A stretch of 64,000 nt of DNA from Adiantum capillus-veneris (taxonomy: Eukaryota > Streptophyta > Polypodiopsida > Polypodiales > Pteridaceae): NCBI GenBank assembly GCA_014529385.2, contig CM043958.1:152178793-152242792 (forward strand), read 5' to 3'. Below, in pieces: positions 12,057 to 24,209 of this stretch; the first letter of the stretch is position 1, and each line of letters begins with the position of its first letter. The notes beneath the pieces are model-generated. The model ran no database searches, was not told the DNA's origin, and worked only from the letters and a program-made list of their open reading frames with translations. The position numbers were made by a program, and so were the translations under genes.

Positions 12057-12758
12057 TAAAGGTCAATAACCTTAATGTGAAAGGAGGCTTATCTTGAGAA
12101 GAAGAAAGGAGCTCAAAAAACGTACGCTCAAGCTACGAGCTGCTCCAAACTTGTCATCGACGCAACTCATGATTTGTTAATATGTTTTCAATTCCGAAAC
12201 TTGCATTGTGTTCCTCTTTGGTTGCTCTTTCATTCTAGTGTAAGCATTGTCAGTTTTGCTGTGGTTCATGATTGCACGTATGTGAGCTGTAATTGCAAAT
12301 TTGAGTGCTTAAATTGTTGTTTATAGTCGTTTTGACCATATGAGAGTGTCCTTAGACCATAGGATGACATTTCTGGCATGTTCCGTTGCAGTTTTTAGGA
12401 CCTTTTTCATGATGGATTGTGATTTTGGTATCTTGTTGGATTGTGACCAAACTTACTAGGATTGTGCCCCTAGGTGTCCTAGACCTCCTCCTAAAGTTTC
12501 GTTGCATTTCGAGTCCGTTCGAGTGCCGAAATGGCGTGATGACCTAGAGCTGTGAGAAAGGACATAGGCAGATTTCCTTGATTATTGAGTGTTGATTTGC
12601 TTGTAGAGTTGTTTTGTTTGCTTGTTAAGGTTCACTTCTTGAGATTGACGATCTCATAGAGTCTCCGTGCCCCATCCGAGTCACTTTCCCTGAGTATTGA
12701 CATTATGTTAGTGCCAGAAAGCTATGCTGCAGACGTCCGTCGCGGCGGCCCGCTAACA
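12057..12758 (+). repeat. 3' LTR of element A, 5'-truncated
   Basis: This aligns to 2196-2897 over its whole 702 bp. The first 212 bp of the LTR (the start of U3) are missing, and a repeat unit with CT tracts abuts instead. The right end GCTAACA is followed by the target duplication GAGAC. Confidence 0.9.
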
Positions 12759-12763
12759 GAGAC

Positions 12764-13140
12764 CGTGAGGGAATTGATGTTGTGTTTGATAAGTGTTTTT
12801 CTTAGTGCATGAAGTTTCCATCTTCATTGCACTAGCTAGTATTGAAGAAACACAAAGGATTGTATTGTAAAATGTCTCTCTTGATGGGAGAAACCATAAT
12901 ACAAAGCCTTTTGGAGGGGGGACCGGCTCCATGCAATCCGGTCCTCAAATGTTGTCAATTGCTTAATTTCTCTCTCTTTTGAAGTATTGTTCATGTTATC
13001 TATCTAGGTGTTATGCTTTTTGTTGCTCTCTCCACCCAAGCACTCTTGTTATTCTCATTAAGAAGCTATTCTAATGAAATGCTCACTATGTTCATGCTAT
13101 TTTCCGCTACACACAAGTTACTAGACCATTAAATGTTACA
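12764..13140 (+). repeat. 5' LTR of element B, right part
   Basis: It continues the LTR interrupted at 1983 and matches about 20091-20467. It ends AAATGTTACA at 13140. Joined to the left part it gives 1573 bp, against 1592 bp for the 3' LTR. Confidence 0.93.
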
Positions 13141-13141
13141 T

Positions 13142-13153
13142 TGGTATCAGAGC
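13142..13153 (+). promoter_or_regulatory. primer-binding site of element B (tRNA-Met)
   Basis: TGGTATCAGAGC starts one base after the 5' LTR. It is the classic complement of the plant initiator tRNA-Met 3' end. Confidence 0.92.
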
Positions 13154-13555
13154 ACAAGGTTTCTCTTTCTTTCTCAAGAACGGAGGTCCTCAAGCTAGCT
13201 ATAAATGGTTGGTACTATTAATTGCATGTTAGTAAGTAGAATAGAAATTTTCAGCCTTACAGTGCGCCTGCCTTTCTTCAGTTAACGGGGCATCACCGTC
13301 GAGAGCTATGGTCTTAATAGTGGAGTCCTACAGGGCTTGCCTATGGCTTAACCACTATTGAGCTATTAGAAGCTTGACAAGAGCTAGTGTTGTTTTGGTG
13401 TTGAACAACCCTCTCTTCTATTCCTTGCAATTAATGGTATTCGAGCCACGGGTACAATAGCTTGAGTGCTTTTTCTACAGGGGTAAAGAGGAGTAGCAAC
13501 TAGGGCTTGAAGTGCCAAAGTACACCTAAAACGTTTACACCTAAAAGTTGTTAAA

Positions 13556-15119
13556 ATGGCTGACAATAGTAAAGAGAGTGAAATTAATGTTGATAACTTT
13601 GATTTTGCTAATGAGCAAGCTACTAATGATGCACCGATGCTTGTTAACTATCTTGTTTCTAGGCTTCAACAAGCCATGGGAAATCCATCCCTCCAAAGTG
13701 AAGTGCAACGGTAGCTTCGTGCTCATGGGATTATCCAAGCTCCCCACCATGACGAGAGAGCACCTAGGAAGCCTCCTTGCGAGACTTCCAAAAGAGGTCT
13801 CTCTCCAATTCGGGAAGAAGAAGAGGATCCCTATGAAGGGCTCAAAAATTTTCTCCTTGATGACGCATCTCCTTCTCAAAGGAGAACTCAAGAGCCTCCA
13901 CCGAAGGAACGAGAAAGAAGTGAGTCTCCTGCCACCTCGGCGGAGATGGTCCACGAAGACGGCGGGCTAAACGCTCTCCATCTCCTCCAAAACGGAGAAG
14001 ACCATCGCATACTTCTCCACACCATACTTCAAAGAGGGATGACAAAAAGCAAGAGAAGAAAAAGGTGAGAAATAGGACACCTACTTCTCCACCTTCTTCA
14101 TCCTCTTCCTCTTATGAAAGTGATGGTGAAGACAACGAAGATCAAGGCAAGAAAAAGGCGAGAAAGAGGTCACCCTCTTCTCCATCTTCCTCAAATTGTT
14201 CATCTTCTAAAGAAAGTGATGGTGCAACCTTTGAACCATCAAAAAGAAGAGGCCATAGGAAATCCTATGCTGCGTGGAAGAGGTCATCCAAGCTCAAGAA
14301 GTTCAAAGAGGGAGGGAAGAGCATCTCTTTCCTTACCTACGATGGCACTTTTGGTGCTAAGGACAAAGTCTTGGCCTTTATCCAACAATTCAATGCGGCG
14401 TTTGGATGAGGGCTTCACGGAGTCCTCTAAGCTATGCCATGTAGCTATGCACTTTCAAAAGTCCGCCAGGCAATGGTGGTCTAGCCTACGGGCCAATGGT
14501 GAAGCTCCACAAACATGGAAAGCTTAAGAGCTTCCGTTATGAAGCAGTTTTTGGCCACTGATGCCAAAGACAAAGTACTCACCGAATGGTGAAGCTTGAC
14601 GCTCTCTCCCTATGAATCCATTCACAAATATATAGACAAGTTTTGGGACCTACAACTCAAAGCCACTGTCTTCAAAAAGTTGGATTTTGGAGAGCAAAAG
14701 CAACAATTTTGTGAGGGTTTAACTGAAGAAATGGCGGAGTATGTCAACTCCCAAAAGGCCATGCACCATATCGGCGGTTATACACCATACTATGGTGGCC
14801 TCTCGAATCAATTTCCAAACGGAGGCTAAAAGAAATTCTAAGCCCACGAAAAACAAGGGTTCCAATGAGCTTAAGGGGAAGGACAATGTCCAAAAGTCTC
14901 CTAAAGGCAACTCCAACAAAGCTAAAGAGAAGGGAGTTTATAAAGGCAAAAATAAACTCTCTCCTCAAGAGCTTGAGCGTTATCACAAGGATAACCGCTG
15001 TTTCAAGTGCGTCAAGCACGGGCATGCGTACCGCGCTTGTCCCCAAAAGAACACTCGTCATGAACCTCCTAAAGCTACCTTGGTCGAAATCCAAGAGGAG
15101 AAAATTCACCACAAAGGAT
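13556..15119 (+). pseudogene. gag of element B, broken
   Basis: The ATG at 13556 opens a gag that stops at a TAG after about 52 codons (near 13712). Later pieces lie in different frames: a Ser/Arg/Lys-rich linker (about 13960-14250), a capsid segment with FLTYDGTF and FIQQFNAAFG (14325-14409), a frameshift, then ESSKLCHVAMHF with ARQWW (14430-14480). A CX2CX4HX4C zinc knuckle is near 14999-15042 (CFKCVKHGHAYRAC). The same capsid landmarks occur in gag of element C at 41170-41412, so the two belong to related lineages. At least one stop and several frameshifts make it non-functional. Confidence 0.85.
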
Positions 15120-18100
15120 CTCCTCTATGCCATGTTTGGGGAAAGGTAAGAGAGCATAATGCTTTTATTCTCTTTGACCCTGGTTCTACTCACAATTTTA
15201 TATCTATAGAGTTGGCCACCAAGCTAGGCATACAAGCCTACGAGATGGGAGATGTCCTGCCCGCAAACGGTGTTTTCAAGGGGCAAGAAGCTTCAGTCAC
15301 TCCCTTAATTGGAAAAATTAAGGCTCCATGTCCAAAGCTATGTGGACAAAGAGGACTTCTTTATCTCTCCTCTCAAGCATGAGGATGTAATCCTAGGGGC
15401 ACCATGGTTTGATCGCATGGCTGCGAATGTTAAATTCCTTGAAAGGAGAATCTCCTTTAAGTTTAGGGAAAGAGATATGTATATAGATGCTAAGGAAATG
15501 GGTAACACTATACCCATTGTACATACACAAGCTTTCAACAAGTCAATAAAGAGCTCTATTTCCGTGTACATGATTTTTGTTAAAGATTCTCAAAATGAAC
15601 CTAATGTTTAGCAAAAGAAAATATACACAATCAAAAGGAATTAGAGTTATCCAATTTTCTGAAGGGGTTTCAAGATGTCTTTATTGACGACATCCCTTGT
15701 GAGCTACCTCCTAAACGAGGCAATGATGACCATGCAATTAACTTCTTCCAGGAAGTTAACCGCCTAACAAACCTCCTTATAGAGTTTTTCAAGCTCAACA
15801 AGAGGAGATTATGCGGCAAGTGCATGAGTTAGTTGAGAAGGTCATGGTTAGGCCTAGCTCATCTCCATTTTATTCTCCTGTGATACTAGTGCAAAAGAAA
15901 GAAGGCAGATATCGTATGTGTGTCGACTATAGAGCACTAAATAGGATCACTATCAAGAATAGGTTTCCCGTTCCACGGGTAGAAGACCTATTTGATAAGC
16001 TACAAGGGTCCACCTACTTTAGTAGGATTGACCTAAAAAGTGGCTATCATCAAATAAGGATAGTTGATCAAGACATTGTAAAGACCACATTTCGCACTAC
16101 GTTTGGTCTTTACGAATACATTGTCATGCCTTTTGGCTTGACCAATGCACCATCCACATTCAACCGCTTGATGGAGAAGCTATTCAAGCCTCACCGAACC
16201 TTTACTGGAGTGTTCTTTGATGATATCATCATCTACTCTAATTCATTAGACAAACACAAGCGACACCTCCAGGTAATATTTCAAGTTCTAAGAGAGAATA
16301 AACTTTATGTTAATCGAAAGGAAAGTGATTTTTTCTTACAAGAGATTCAGTATTTAGGTCACATTATCTCTCAATATGGCATCCAAATCAAAGTTAGAGG
16401 TAATAAAAGGATGGCTTAAACCAAGGAATCTTCATGAATTAAGAAGCTTTATAGGTATGTGTGCATACTATAGACGCTTCATAGAAAAGTTCTCACTAAT
16501 AGCAGGACCATTACATAACCTAACAAAGAAAAACGTTAGACGCTTCATAGAAAAGTTCTCACTAATAGCAGGACCATTACATAACCTAACAAAGAAAAAC
16601 GTTAGGTACACATGGTCTGCCAAGGAGAACAATGCTTTTGAAAAGCTTATCTTTCAACCTGTGCTTACACTATCGGGTCTCTCAAAGCCATTTGAGGTCC
16701 AATGTGATGCTTGTGGTGATTGCCTTGGAGCTGCTTTGCTTCAAGAAGGGCACACCATAGGCTATGAAAGTCGAAGGCTCGACCCTGTTGAGCAAACACT
16801 AGGCATATATGAAAAGAAACTTCTTGCAGTTCTACATGTCTTAGACTCATGGAAGCACTATTTTGGGGACTCCTTTCATTCTGCAAATGGATCACCAAAG
16901 TCTTAAGTACTTCATGACGTAGACCAAGCTCTCCGACAAACAAATGAGGTGGGCAAATTTCCTTTCACAATTTCATTTTCATATTGCTCACATTGCTGGC
17001 AAGCTTAATCAAGTAGCCGATGCACTCTCAAGACGGCTGAGAGTGAATGTGGTTTCCATAGCAACTCACAATGATCTATCTTCTATGATAGATGAGTATG
17101 CTATTGATCCCGATTTTAGAGATGTGATTCAGCCCTTGCACTAGGGAAGAAAGAGGAACCATTTACTTTACAAGATGGTTATCTTCTCTATGGCAATAGA
17201 CTATGTGTTACTAGCTCACTACGTGAGAAAGTAATGTATGAATCTCATGCTCCTCCTTATGCAGGGCATAGAGGGATTCAGTCTACCCTAAAGGGGATTG
17301 AAACATATTTCTATTGGCCTACCATGAAAGCAAACATACAAGAGTATGTTTCTAAATGTGTGGTATGCCAAAAGACGAAGTTTGATAGACGGAAGCAACT
17401 TGGATTGCTTCAACCTTTGCCAATCCCTAATTCACCATGGGAGAGCATATCCATGGATTTTATCTTTGGATTGCCTAAGTCTATCCATGGGAATACGGGA
17501 ATATGGACGATAGTAGACAGGTTCAGTAAACAAGCTCATTTTATACCTATCAAAAAGACTATCAAAGGCCATCAAATGGCAACCCTATTCATTTCACAAA
17601 TCTTCAAGTACCATGGCTTGCCAATGTCCATAGTGTCGGATAGAGATCCTAGAATGACCAATAATTTCTGGAAGGGTCTCTTTGAGAATTTAGGAACAAC
17701 TTTAAACGGCCTATCACCCGCAAACAGATGGCCAAAGTGAAATAGCTAGCCTAACAATTCTCGATCTACTAAAAGCCTATGTAACGGAAGTAGATCAAAG
17801 ATCCCAATGGGAGAAGTAATTACCCTTAGTGGAGTATGCCTACAATAACACTGTACATACTTCCATGGGAAAAGCACCTTTTGAGGTAATTGAGGGAAGA
17901 TCAAAAAGTCCCTTGCTACTTAAGGTACATGGGAAGATCTTCGTTGCAGATGAGTATAGCCCTACAAGAATCTTTCCAAAAGATTAAGGATATTATCTCT
18001 ATCTCACAACAAAGGCAAAAGGTTGTTGCTGACAAGCACAGAAAAGCCCAAGCCTTTAAAGAAAATGATTGGGTCTTACTCAAATTTCCCAAGGCTCGAT

Positions 18101-18566
18101 TAAGGCACACGATAGGCAAGAATCCTACGGGACACCAAACGTACTATGCTAAGTTATCAAAAAGGTACTATGGTCCCTTCCAGATTCTTAGGCCAATCAA
18201 TGAGATGGCCTATTAACTCAAGTTGCCCAATCATTGGCTCATACACAATGCTTTCCATGTGAGACTATTAAAGCCTTACAAAGGAGAGCCACCTCAAGAA
18301 CCAACTATTGAAGACCCACCGGAGATCGAGGACCAAGAAGAGGTGTTGTAGCCCGAGTCCATTCTTCGACATGAAGACAAGGTACTAAGAGACGGTAAGA
18401 CTATCCGACGACATCTTATTAACTTTAAGAACTATCCCTTTGAAGATGCTAGATGGATGCAAGTCATACAATTAAAGGATAACCTAGACGTTGTCAATGC
18501 TTACAATGCTTCCCTAGAGCAAGCAAATGTACAAATGTTAAAAATGAACAAAGTTTTTGTCTTATA
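15120..18566 (+). pseudogene. pol of element B: protease, RT, RNase H, integrase, chromodomain-like tail
   Basis: The Ty3 domain order is intact but the frame is broken repeatedly. Protease: DPGSTHNFI near 15178. Reverse transcriptase: 15811-16419, with RIDLKSGYHQIRI and the catalytic FFDDIIIYS near 16211. RNase H-type region: about 16680-16880 (FEVQCDACGDCLGAAL). Integrase zinc-binding domain: about 17249-17380 (HAPPYAGHRG, then CVVCQK). Integrase core: aspartates in SMDFIF and SDRD, and the glutamate in DGQSE after a frameshift near 17710. The C-terminus (about 18355-18480) has a chromodomain-like FKNYPFEDARWM. A 66-bp in-frame duplication sits between RT and RNase H. Stops and shifts are seen near 15611, 16419, 16906, 17740, 17815 and 18216. 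Inactive. Confidence 0.88.
16472..16603 (+). repeat. 66-bp exact in-frame tandem duplication in pol of B
   Basis: Bases 16472-16537 are repeated at 16538-16603 without a difference that I can see. The unit encodes 22 residues (RRFIEKFSLIAGPLHNLTKK plus NV). It lies in the RT thumb/RNase H connector. Identity of the copies suggests it arose after most of the other decay. Confidence 0.93.
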
Positions 18567-18875
18567 AGACTCTCTTTTTCTTTATTGTGCACAAAAATGA
18601 AGTAGTATGAATGCTTAGATCAAGTTTGTGGAGACGACGTCTCCCGAACACCAAGTAGACCTTGTCACTCTACTATGGAAGATTGATAGGACTAATGTGC
18701 AGACCTGCTTGCAGCAGCTTAGGCTCTCAAGCGCCAAATGGACTAGTCATCCATTATGGAATGATGTCGTAGGGTAACATAAGGATCCTCTACCCGCTAC
18801 GAAAAGGACTTATGAGTATGCTTTATCTTCTCTACCCCATAGTCAAGAACGACTATGATTTCAAGAGAGAGGTAA
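18567..18875 (+). other. 3' untranslated region and polypurine tract of element B
   Basis: Non-coding. A purine-rich stretch CAAGAGAGAGGTAA at 18862-18875 directly precedes the 3' LTR and is the expected plus-strand primer site. Confidence 0.75.
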
Positions 18876-20467
18876 TGTCATAATAATCAATATCTAATTC
18901 TCCTAAAAGATTTTCTCATGTTAAACTGATCATTTAATATGGGGAAGTGCCAAGGGAGAAAAAGCTAGAATATTGGTTAAGCTAGTAGACCGGCCACAGT
19001 AGGGATCGAAAGGAGGGAAAATAGGGATCCAAAGGTGGAGCCATCTGCAGAAGACCTATGTGCAACAATGGGCTCAAAAGACCCTAAGGTTCAGCCCATT
19101 AAGACTTCCAAAATGCTAAGGTTCCAAAATTCAAAGGTTGTGTCCAAAGGTCAAACATTAGGGGAATTGGATGCTTTGTGTGTGTCCCAAAAAGTCTTTG
19201 TCAAGCCCTACATAGGAGGGGGCGAGCCCAAGAAGTAGGGGATGAGAGAGAAACACCCACACACACACTCACAAGCTTCATTTGTACACAAGGGGAAAGA
19301 GGGACACATGTCAGCTCTTTAGGCCAGATGCCCACAAGGTGTACTCAAATCCTATTGGATGGCCATGGAGGTGGACCAATGAGAATTAGGCTAGAGTAAA
19401 TCTAGTTTAATTATTTAAAACATATAAAAGAACCAATAAGAATTAAGCTCTCTAGAAGACTATTGGAGAGTCTCCCAAGGGGACCAATGAGCATTCAACA
19501 GCCGAATGGCTTGCTTGCTTCCTATTGGCCAGGAGGCAAAGGGTTCCAATGAGAGTTTAGTTGCATTTATTAATTACCTAAAGCTCTCACAAAAGGGGAA
19601 AGGGGGACACATATCAGAAGGCTATCACTTATGCTGCTTAATTTCCATTGGTTGAGGCTAGGGAGGTCCAATAGGGCTGTAGCATGAGTAATTAGCAAGG
19701 GGGGTCGACCAAGAGAGAGAGGGGGCTGATTTTTGCAAGGCATTATCACACACACACTCACACAATCTCATGTGTGAAGCAAAGAAGTCTCTCTCTCCTT
19801 CTCAAGCTTTAATGGAAAGCTTACCACCACCTACTCCAAGCTTGTGAGAAGGGATGCCTACACCAACAACTCTTGGCTTTGTGATGCAAATCCAACCAAG
19901 AGCCAAGCTTCAATGCATGCTCATCTCCTCTACCATGCTAATTACTAAGATAAGCTATGCTAATATGAGTGATTATGTGAGGAGATGTACATCTTTCTCG
20001 TAAGAATACTCCTTCTTCCTCTCAATCTATTGTCATACCCCGCTAGCTCACACCATCTTCGAAGGTGTGTGAGGTCTTGGGTCTGAGACCGTGAGGGAAT
20101 TGATGTTGTGTTTGATAAGTGTTTTGCTTAGTGCATGAAGTTTCCATCTTCCTTTCACTAGCTAGTATTGAAGGAACACAAAGAATTGTATTGTAAAATG
20201 TCTCTCTTGATGGGAGAAACCATAATACAAAGCCTTTTGGAGGGGGGACCGGCTCCATGCAAATTCGGTCCTCAACTATTGTCAATTGCTTAATTTCTCT
20301 CTCTTTTGAAGTATTGTTCATGCTATCTAACTAGGTGTTATGCTTTTTGTTGCTCTCTCTAGCCAAGCACTCTTGTTATTCTCATTAGGAAGCTATTCTA
20401 ATGAAATGGTCACTATGTTTATGCTATTTTATGCTACACACAAGTTACTAGACCATTAAATGTTACA
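18876..20467 (+). repeat. 3' LTR of element B
   Basis: A complete 1592-bp LTR from TGTCATAATAATC to ATGTTACA, followed by the target duplication CGCCC. It differs from the rejoined 5' LTR at roughly 60 positions by eye (about 4%) plus small indels, including about 12 extra bases near 20033. Confidence 0.93.
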
Positions 20468-20784
20468 CGCCCTCCCTCCAACATTGCTACCATGGCACGC
20501 TCCACCTGACGTCTTGCCTACCCACACATCCACCCTTGAGCGCATGCCTGCCACCGCTCAAAGTTGCACCACTAGATGCAGTACTCTGTACTAGAGTTTA
20601 CTAGATATTGGCTAGCCAAGTACCATGGTAGCAAATTATGTGACCAACTCAACCCATAAAATGGTTTTTTCATATATAAATTTCCTAATATATACATATT
20701 TTATATTTTTCGCAGACATGTTTTTGCACGTACAATTGTGCGTACAAACCTTCATGCAAAACCTGGTGACTGGCGACTAGCAAG

Positions 20785-20888
<104 letters not shown>

Positions 20889-21509
20889 AATGCCTCTCAA
20901 ATTCTTTTGACTGAGAGCTCTCATTCACAAGGACAAGGACAAGATACACACACGCACACACACACACACACAGATTAATATTGAGGTCAAGGCTAAGTCG
21001 GTGCTCAAAAAAAAAATTCTTCCCAAAAAATTGGAAAATCTACGAAGAAAAAATTCTAGAGCTAAATTGATTATATTTGAAGATTTCTACACTAAATCTA
21101 TTCTATTCTATTTCTTTATGCAGCTTGGGAAAATAACGAGCAACAAGTTGTGCCACGTGTCGACAAGTTGCTCCTCGAATGTGCATACTTAGACCTCTGT
21201 GTGTGAGTGAGAAAGTTAGAGAGAGAGAGAGAGAGACGCGGCACATCACAGGTCTGAGAGAGAGCGAGAGAGGTTTTGCACCGTCGTGTTCCCCCCTTCC
21301 GCTGCCCCCTTCCCCCCTTCTTTCTCTCAAATTTTATTCACCACCCCCACCCTTGTGCAAGAATATCAGGCTTTCGAATTTCTCTTTGTGCTAGACAGTG
21401 AGAGAAATACACATGCTTTTGAAAAATCAGAACCTGTGTTGTATGTGCATTACGAACACCATTTGTGTGTGTGTGTGTGCATTGCAAGTAGGTGGGTTCA
21501 TGAGGGAAG

Positions 21510-21511
21510 CT

Positions 21512-21558
<47 letters not shown>

Positions 21559-21612
21559 TAAGTTGTGGGTAGCTTGCTGATCAAGCAACTGGTAGACTGC
21601 GATTGGGCTACC

Positions 21613-21680
<68 letters not shown>

Positions 21681-21847
21681 ACACACAATGCATGCACACA
21701 CACACACACATACAATGTTGGCCCTTAAATGCAAAGCATGCTGTTATGAGCTGAGCGGAGATCATAGAGAGAGATTAAAGACGAACATAGAGAGAGAGAG
21801 AGATCGCTTTGTGGGTAGAGAGACAACATCTTCCAGATTGTGTGTGC

Positions 21848-21894
<47 letters not shown>

Positions 21895-21895
21895 T
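21510..21895. repeat. cluster of (TG)n, (CT)n(CA)n and (TG)n(AG)n tracts
   Basis: (TG)n lies at about 21510-21558, (CT)n(CA)n at about 21616-21710, and (TG)n(AG)n at about 21857-21895. The middle tract is the reverse complement of the TG-to-AG order seen in the others. Confidence 0.95.
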
Positions 21896-22593
21896 CTCTT
21901 TTAAAAAATAGGTAAACAGACTAGCTTTATAGGTTTTACACTAAATTTTGTAGGATTTTTCACCTTCAAATTAAATCTCAAAATTTGTTGACCAATTTTG
22001 AGCACTACTCTCGCCAATTTTGTAGCAATAGATATATTTTTCACACTTCTCTCAGGCTCTTGGAAACTTGACACATAGAAGGCTGTAATAAGTGGTGGTG
22101 AGTTAGAGCACTCAGGAAGTGCATTCAGGAGTGCGGATAGTGCATTTCGCACGAAGGGATGGGCAATGGACAATGCCTCTCGCAAAGGGGGGATCACATT
22201 ATTTGGGTAACGAAGTAAGCTTCCATGCAAAAAAAAATCATCAAAAGAAATTGGTTTCTGATTTAACAATATAAAAAGCATTACTATTCTATTTCGGCCA
22301 TTCTTTCTGCATCAATAATGCACTGATTCGAATTTCATGCAAAAAAAAGCCACCCACTTTTTGAATCATAATTACATGATTGCACACACAAAAAAGGCAC
22401 ATAAATTCTTTTCTAGCTTTTTCAATTTCAATCAAAAGAAAATACATTGTTTTTTAACTTCACGCGTTGTCCGCTAGAGATGGCAACCAAAAATAAATGT
22501 TGCCCATTATCATGTAGCCTGCCCTAGAAAAACTGGATGGGTTAGCGTTCAACTGCACGCATCACTAAAGCCTAACATAATGCACCCCTGCCT

Positions 22594-22928
<335 letters not shown>

Positions 22929-24209
22929 CATCGATAGGGAGCTAAGTCAGTTGGCATGGCTACCAATTGTAAAGTTCACTTTTTGCCAATGAGAGGGTTT
23001 CCTTGAGGCTTGCCTAGAGCAATGCAAGATCAACGATTGGATGCAAGCAAAGAGTAGCTCCAGGGTTAGAAAATACATTTTCCCTGATCGGTGAAAATAA
23101 GGGCAAACTATAAATTTTCCTGATTTTTAGGTCAAAATTTGAAGCTTTTCCCAAACTTGAAATTCTCTCGGTTTTTAGGTCAAAATTTTAAGCTTTTGCC
23201 GATAATTACACAAAAACTTGTGTCAATTTCCTGTTCTTTTAAAGGCAAGCTCAAAATCTAACCGGGATTTTACAATTTCAGCCGGTTAAAATACACTGGA
23301 GCCCGGTTTTTTTTTTTACACTAAGTAGCTTTGTAGAAGCCATGTAGGGAGGGAAGATCTAAGAAGGGGATGAGGGGATGGGAGAAGCTTGGGTGGAGAA
23401 AAGTATATCGGGTCAGACGCAGGCTCCTTGGGATTGGAGGAGGAGGAGGAGAGATGGGCATGGCCTAGGGGGTTTGGAAGCAGAGGTAGAGGTAGTGGCA
23501 TGGGAAATGATGATGGTGGCCGAGTGGGAGTCACTGACAAGGGTGGAGACTCGAGTGTTACAGGTAGGAGGGGTGGGGGTGTACGGGAAGTCTAAATATC
23601 ATGGTGGCTGGTTTTGACATGGCCACATGTCCTACAACTGCCCCTCCCTCCCCAAACTCGATCATGCATGAAGCCCCAATGAATCAACCTATCCACAAAC
23701 ACGGGTCGCATGTGTGAGGCTGTCGCATGTGTGAGGCTTCCACAAGCAACGAGAGAGAGTACCTTTGCTTTTATCTCCAATACCGGTGCATCAGTCTCGA
23801 AAGTCCCCCACAAGCCCCCACTTACTTCATGTATAGCTAGCCCCACACCCTACATTGTGGACGGAAGGAGATCAACGGTTGCTTCAATTGAAGGACACCT
23901 TCTTCTTGGCCGTGGCAACACACGGGTCACATACTAGCCTTTGTTTATTGAGTTCCGATGGCAATAGTGTGATTAGATTCCGTGGAAAAGGGACATAAAA
24001 AATTTCACCTATTGTGCAGTCTGAATGCACCCTTATTAAGGGGTGCACACATGGAAAGTTGGACTCTATAGAAAGGGAGAGGCCAACATGTGAATCTGAG
24101 AGCAAAGACCATTGGAGCGCAATTCTCTCATAGTCAGCGACAACAAACATAAGATAAAGGCTAAGAGCCGAGTTGCACCAAGTGTAGCAGGGGTAAGGAG
24201 GAGAAGTTT

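Larger units (their letters stand above)
1984..12758 (+). mobile_element. LTR retrotransposon A, gag-protease only, nested in B
   Basis: It starts TGTTTGAGAAC at 1984 and ends CCCGCTAACA at 12758. The target duplication is AAGAC (left, mutated) and GAGAC (12759-12763). A tRNA-Asp-like primer site follows the 5' LTR. The interior has a long leader with tandem repeats (3434-5267), a gag region (5673 to about 7289) and a protease-like domain (7313-8779). No RT, RNase H or integrase is visible on either strand between 8780 and 12056. This is the layout of a non-autonomous gag-bearing LTR element that would need pol from another element. Confidence 0.88.
788..20467 (+). mobile_element. Ty3-type LTR retrotransposon B (host of nested element A)
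   Basis: Both ends are defined. The left LTR begins TGTCATAATAATC at 788 and the right LTR ends ATGTTACA at 20467. The flanking 5-bp duplications are identical: CGCCC at 783-787 and at 20468-20472. A primer site matching the initiator tRNA-Met complement (TGGTATCAGAGC) starts at 13142, right after the rejoined 5' LTR. The interior carries gag, protease, RT, RNase H, integrase and a chromodomain-like tail in Ty3 order. All reading frames are broken, so the element is inactive. The 19.7-kb span includes the 10.8-kb nested element A; without A and one copy of its 5-bp target duplication it is about 8.9 kb. Confidence 0.93.
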
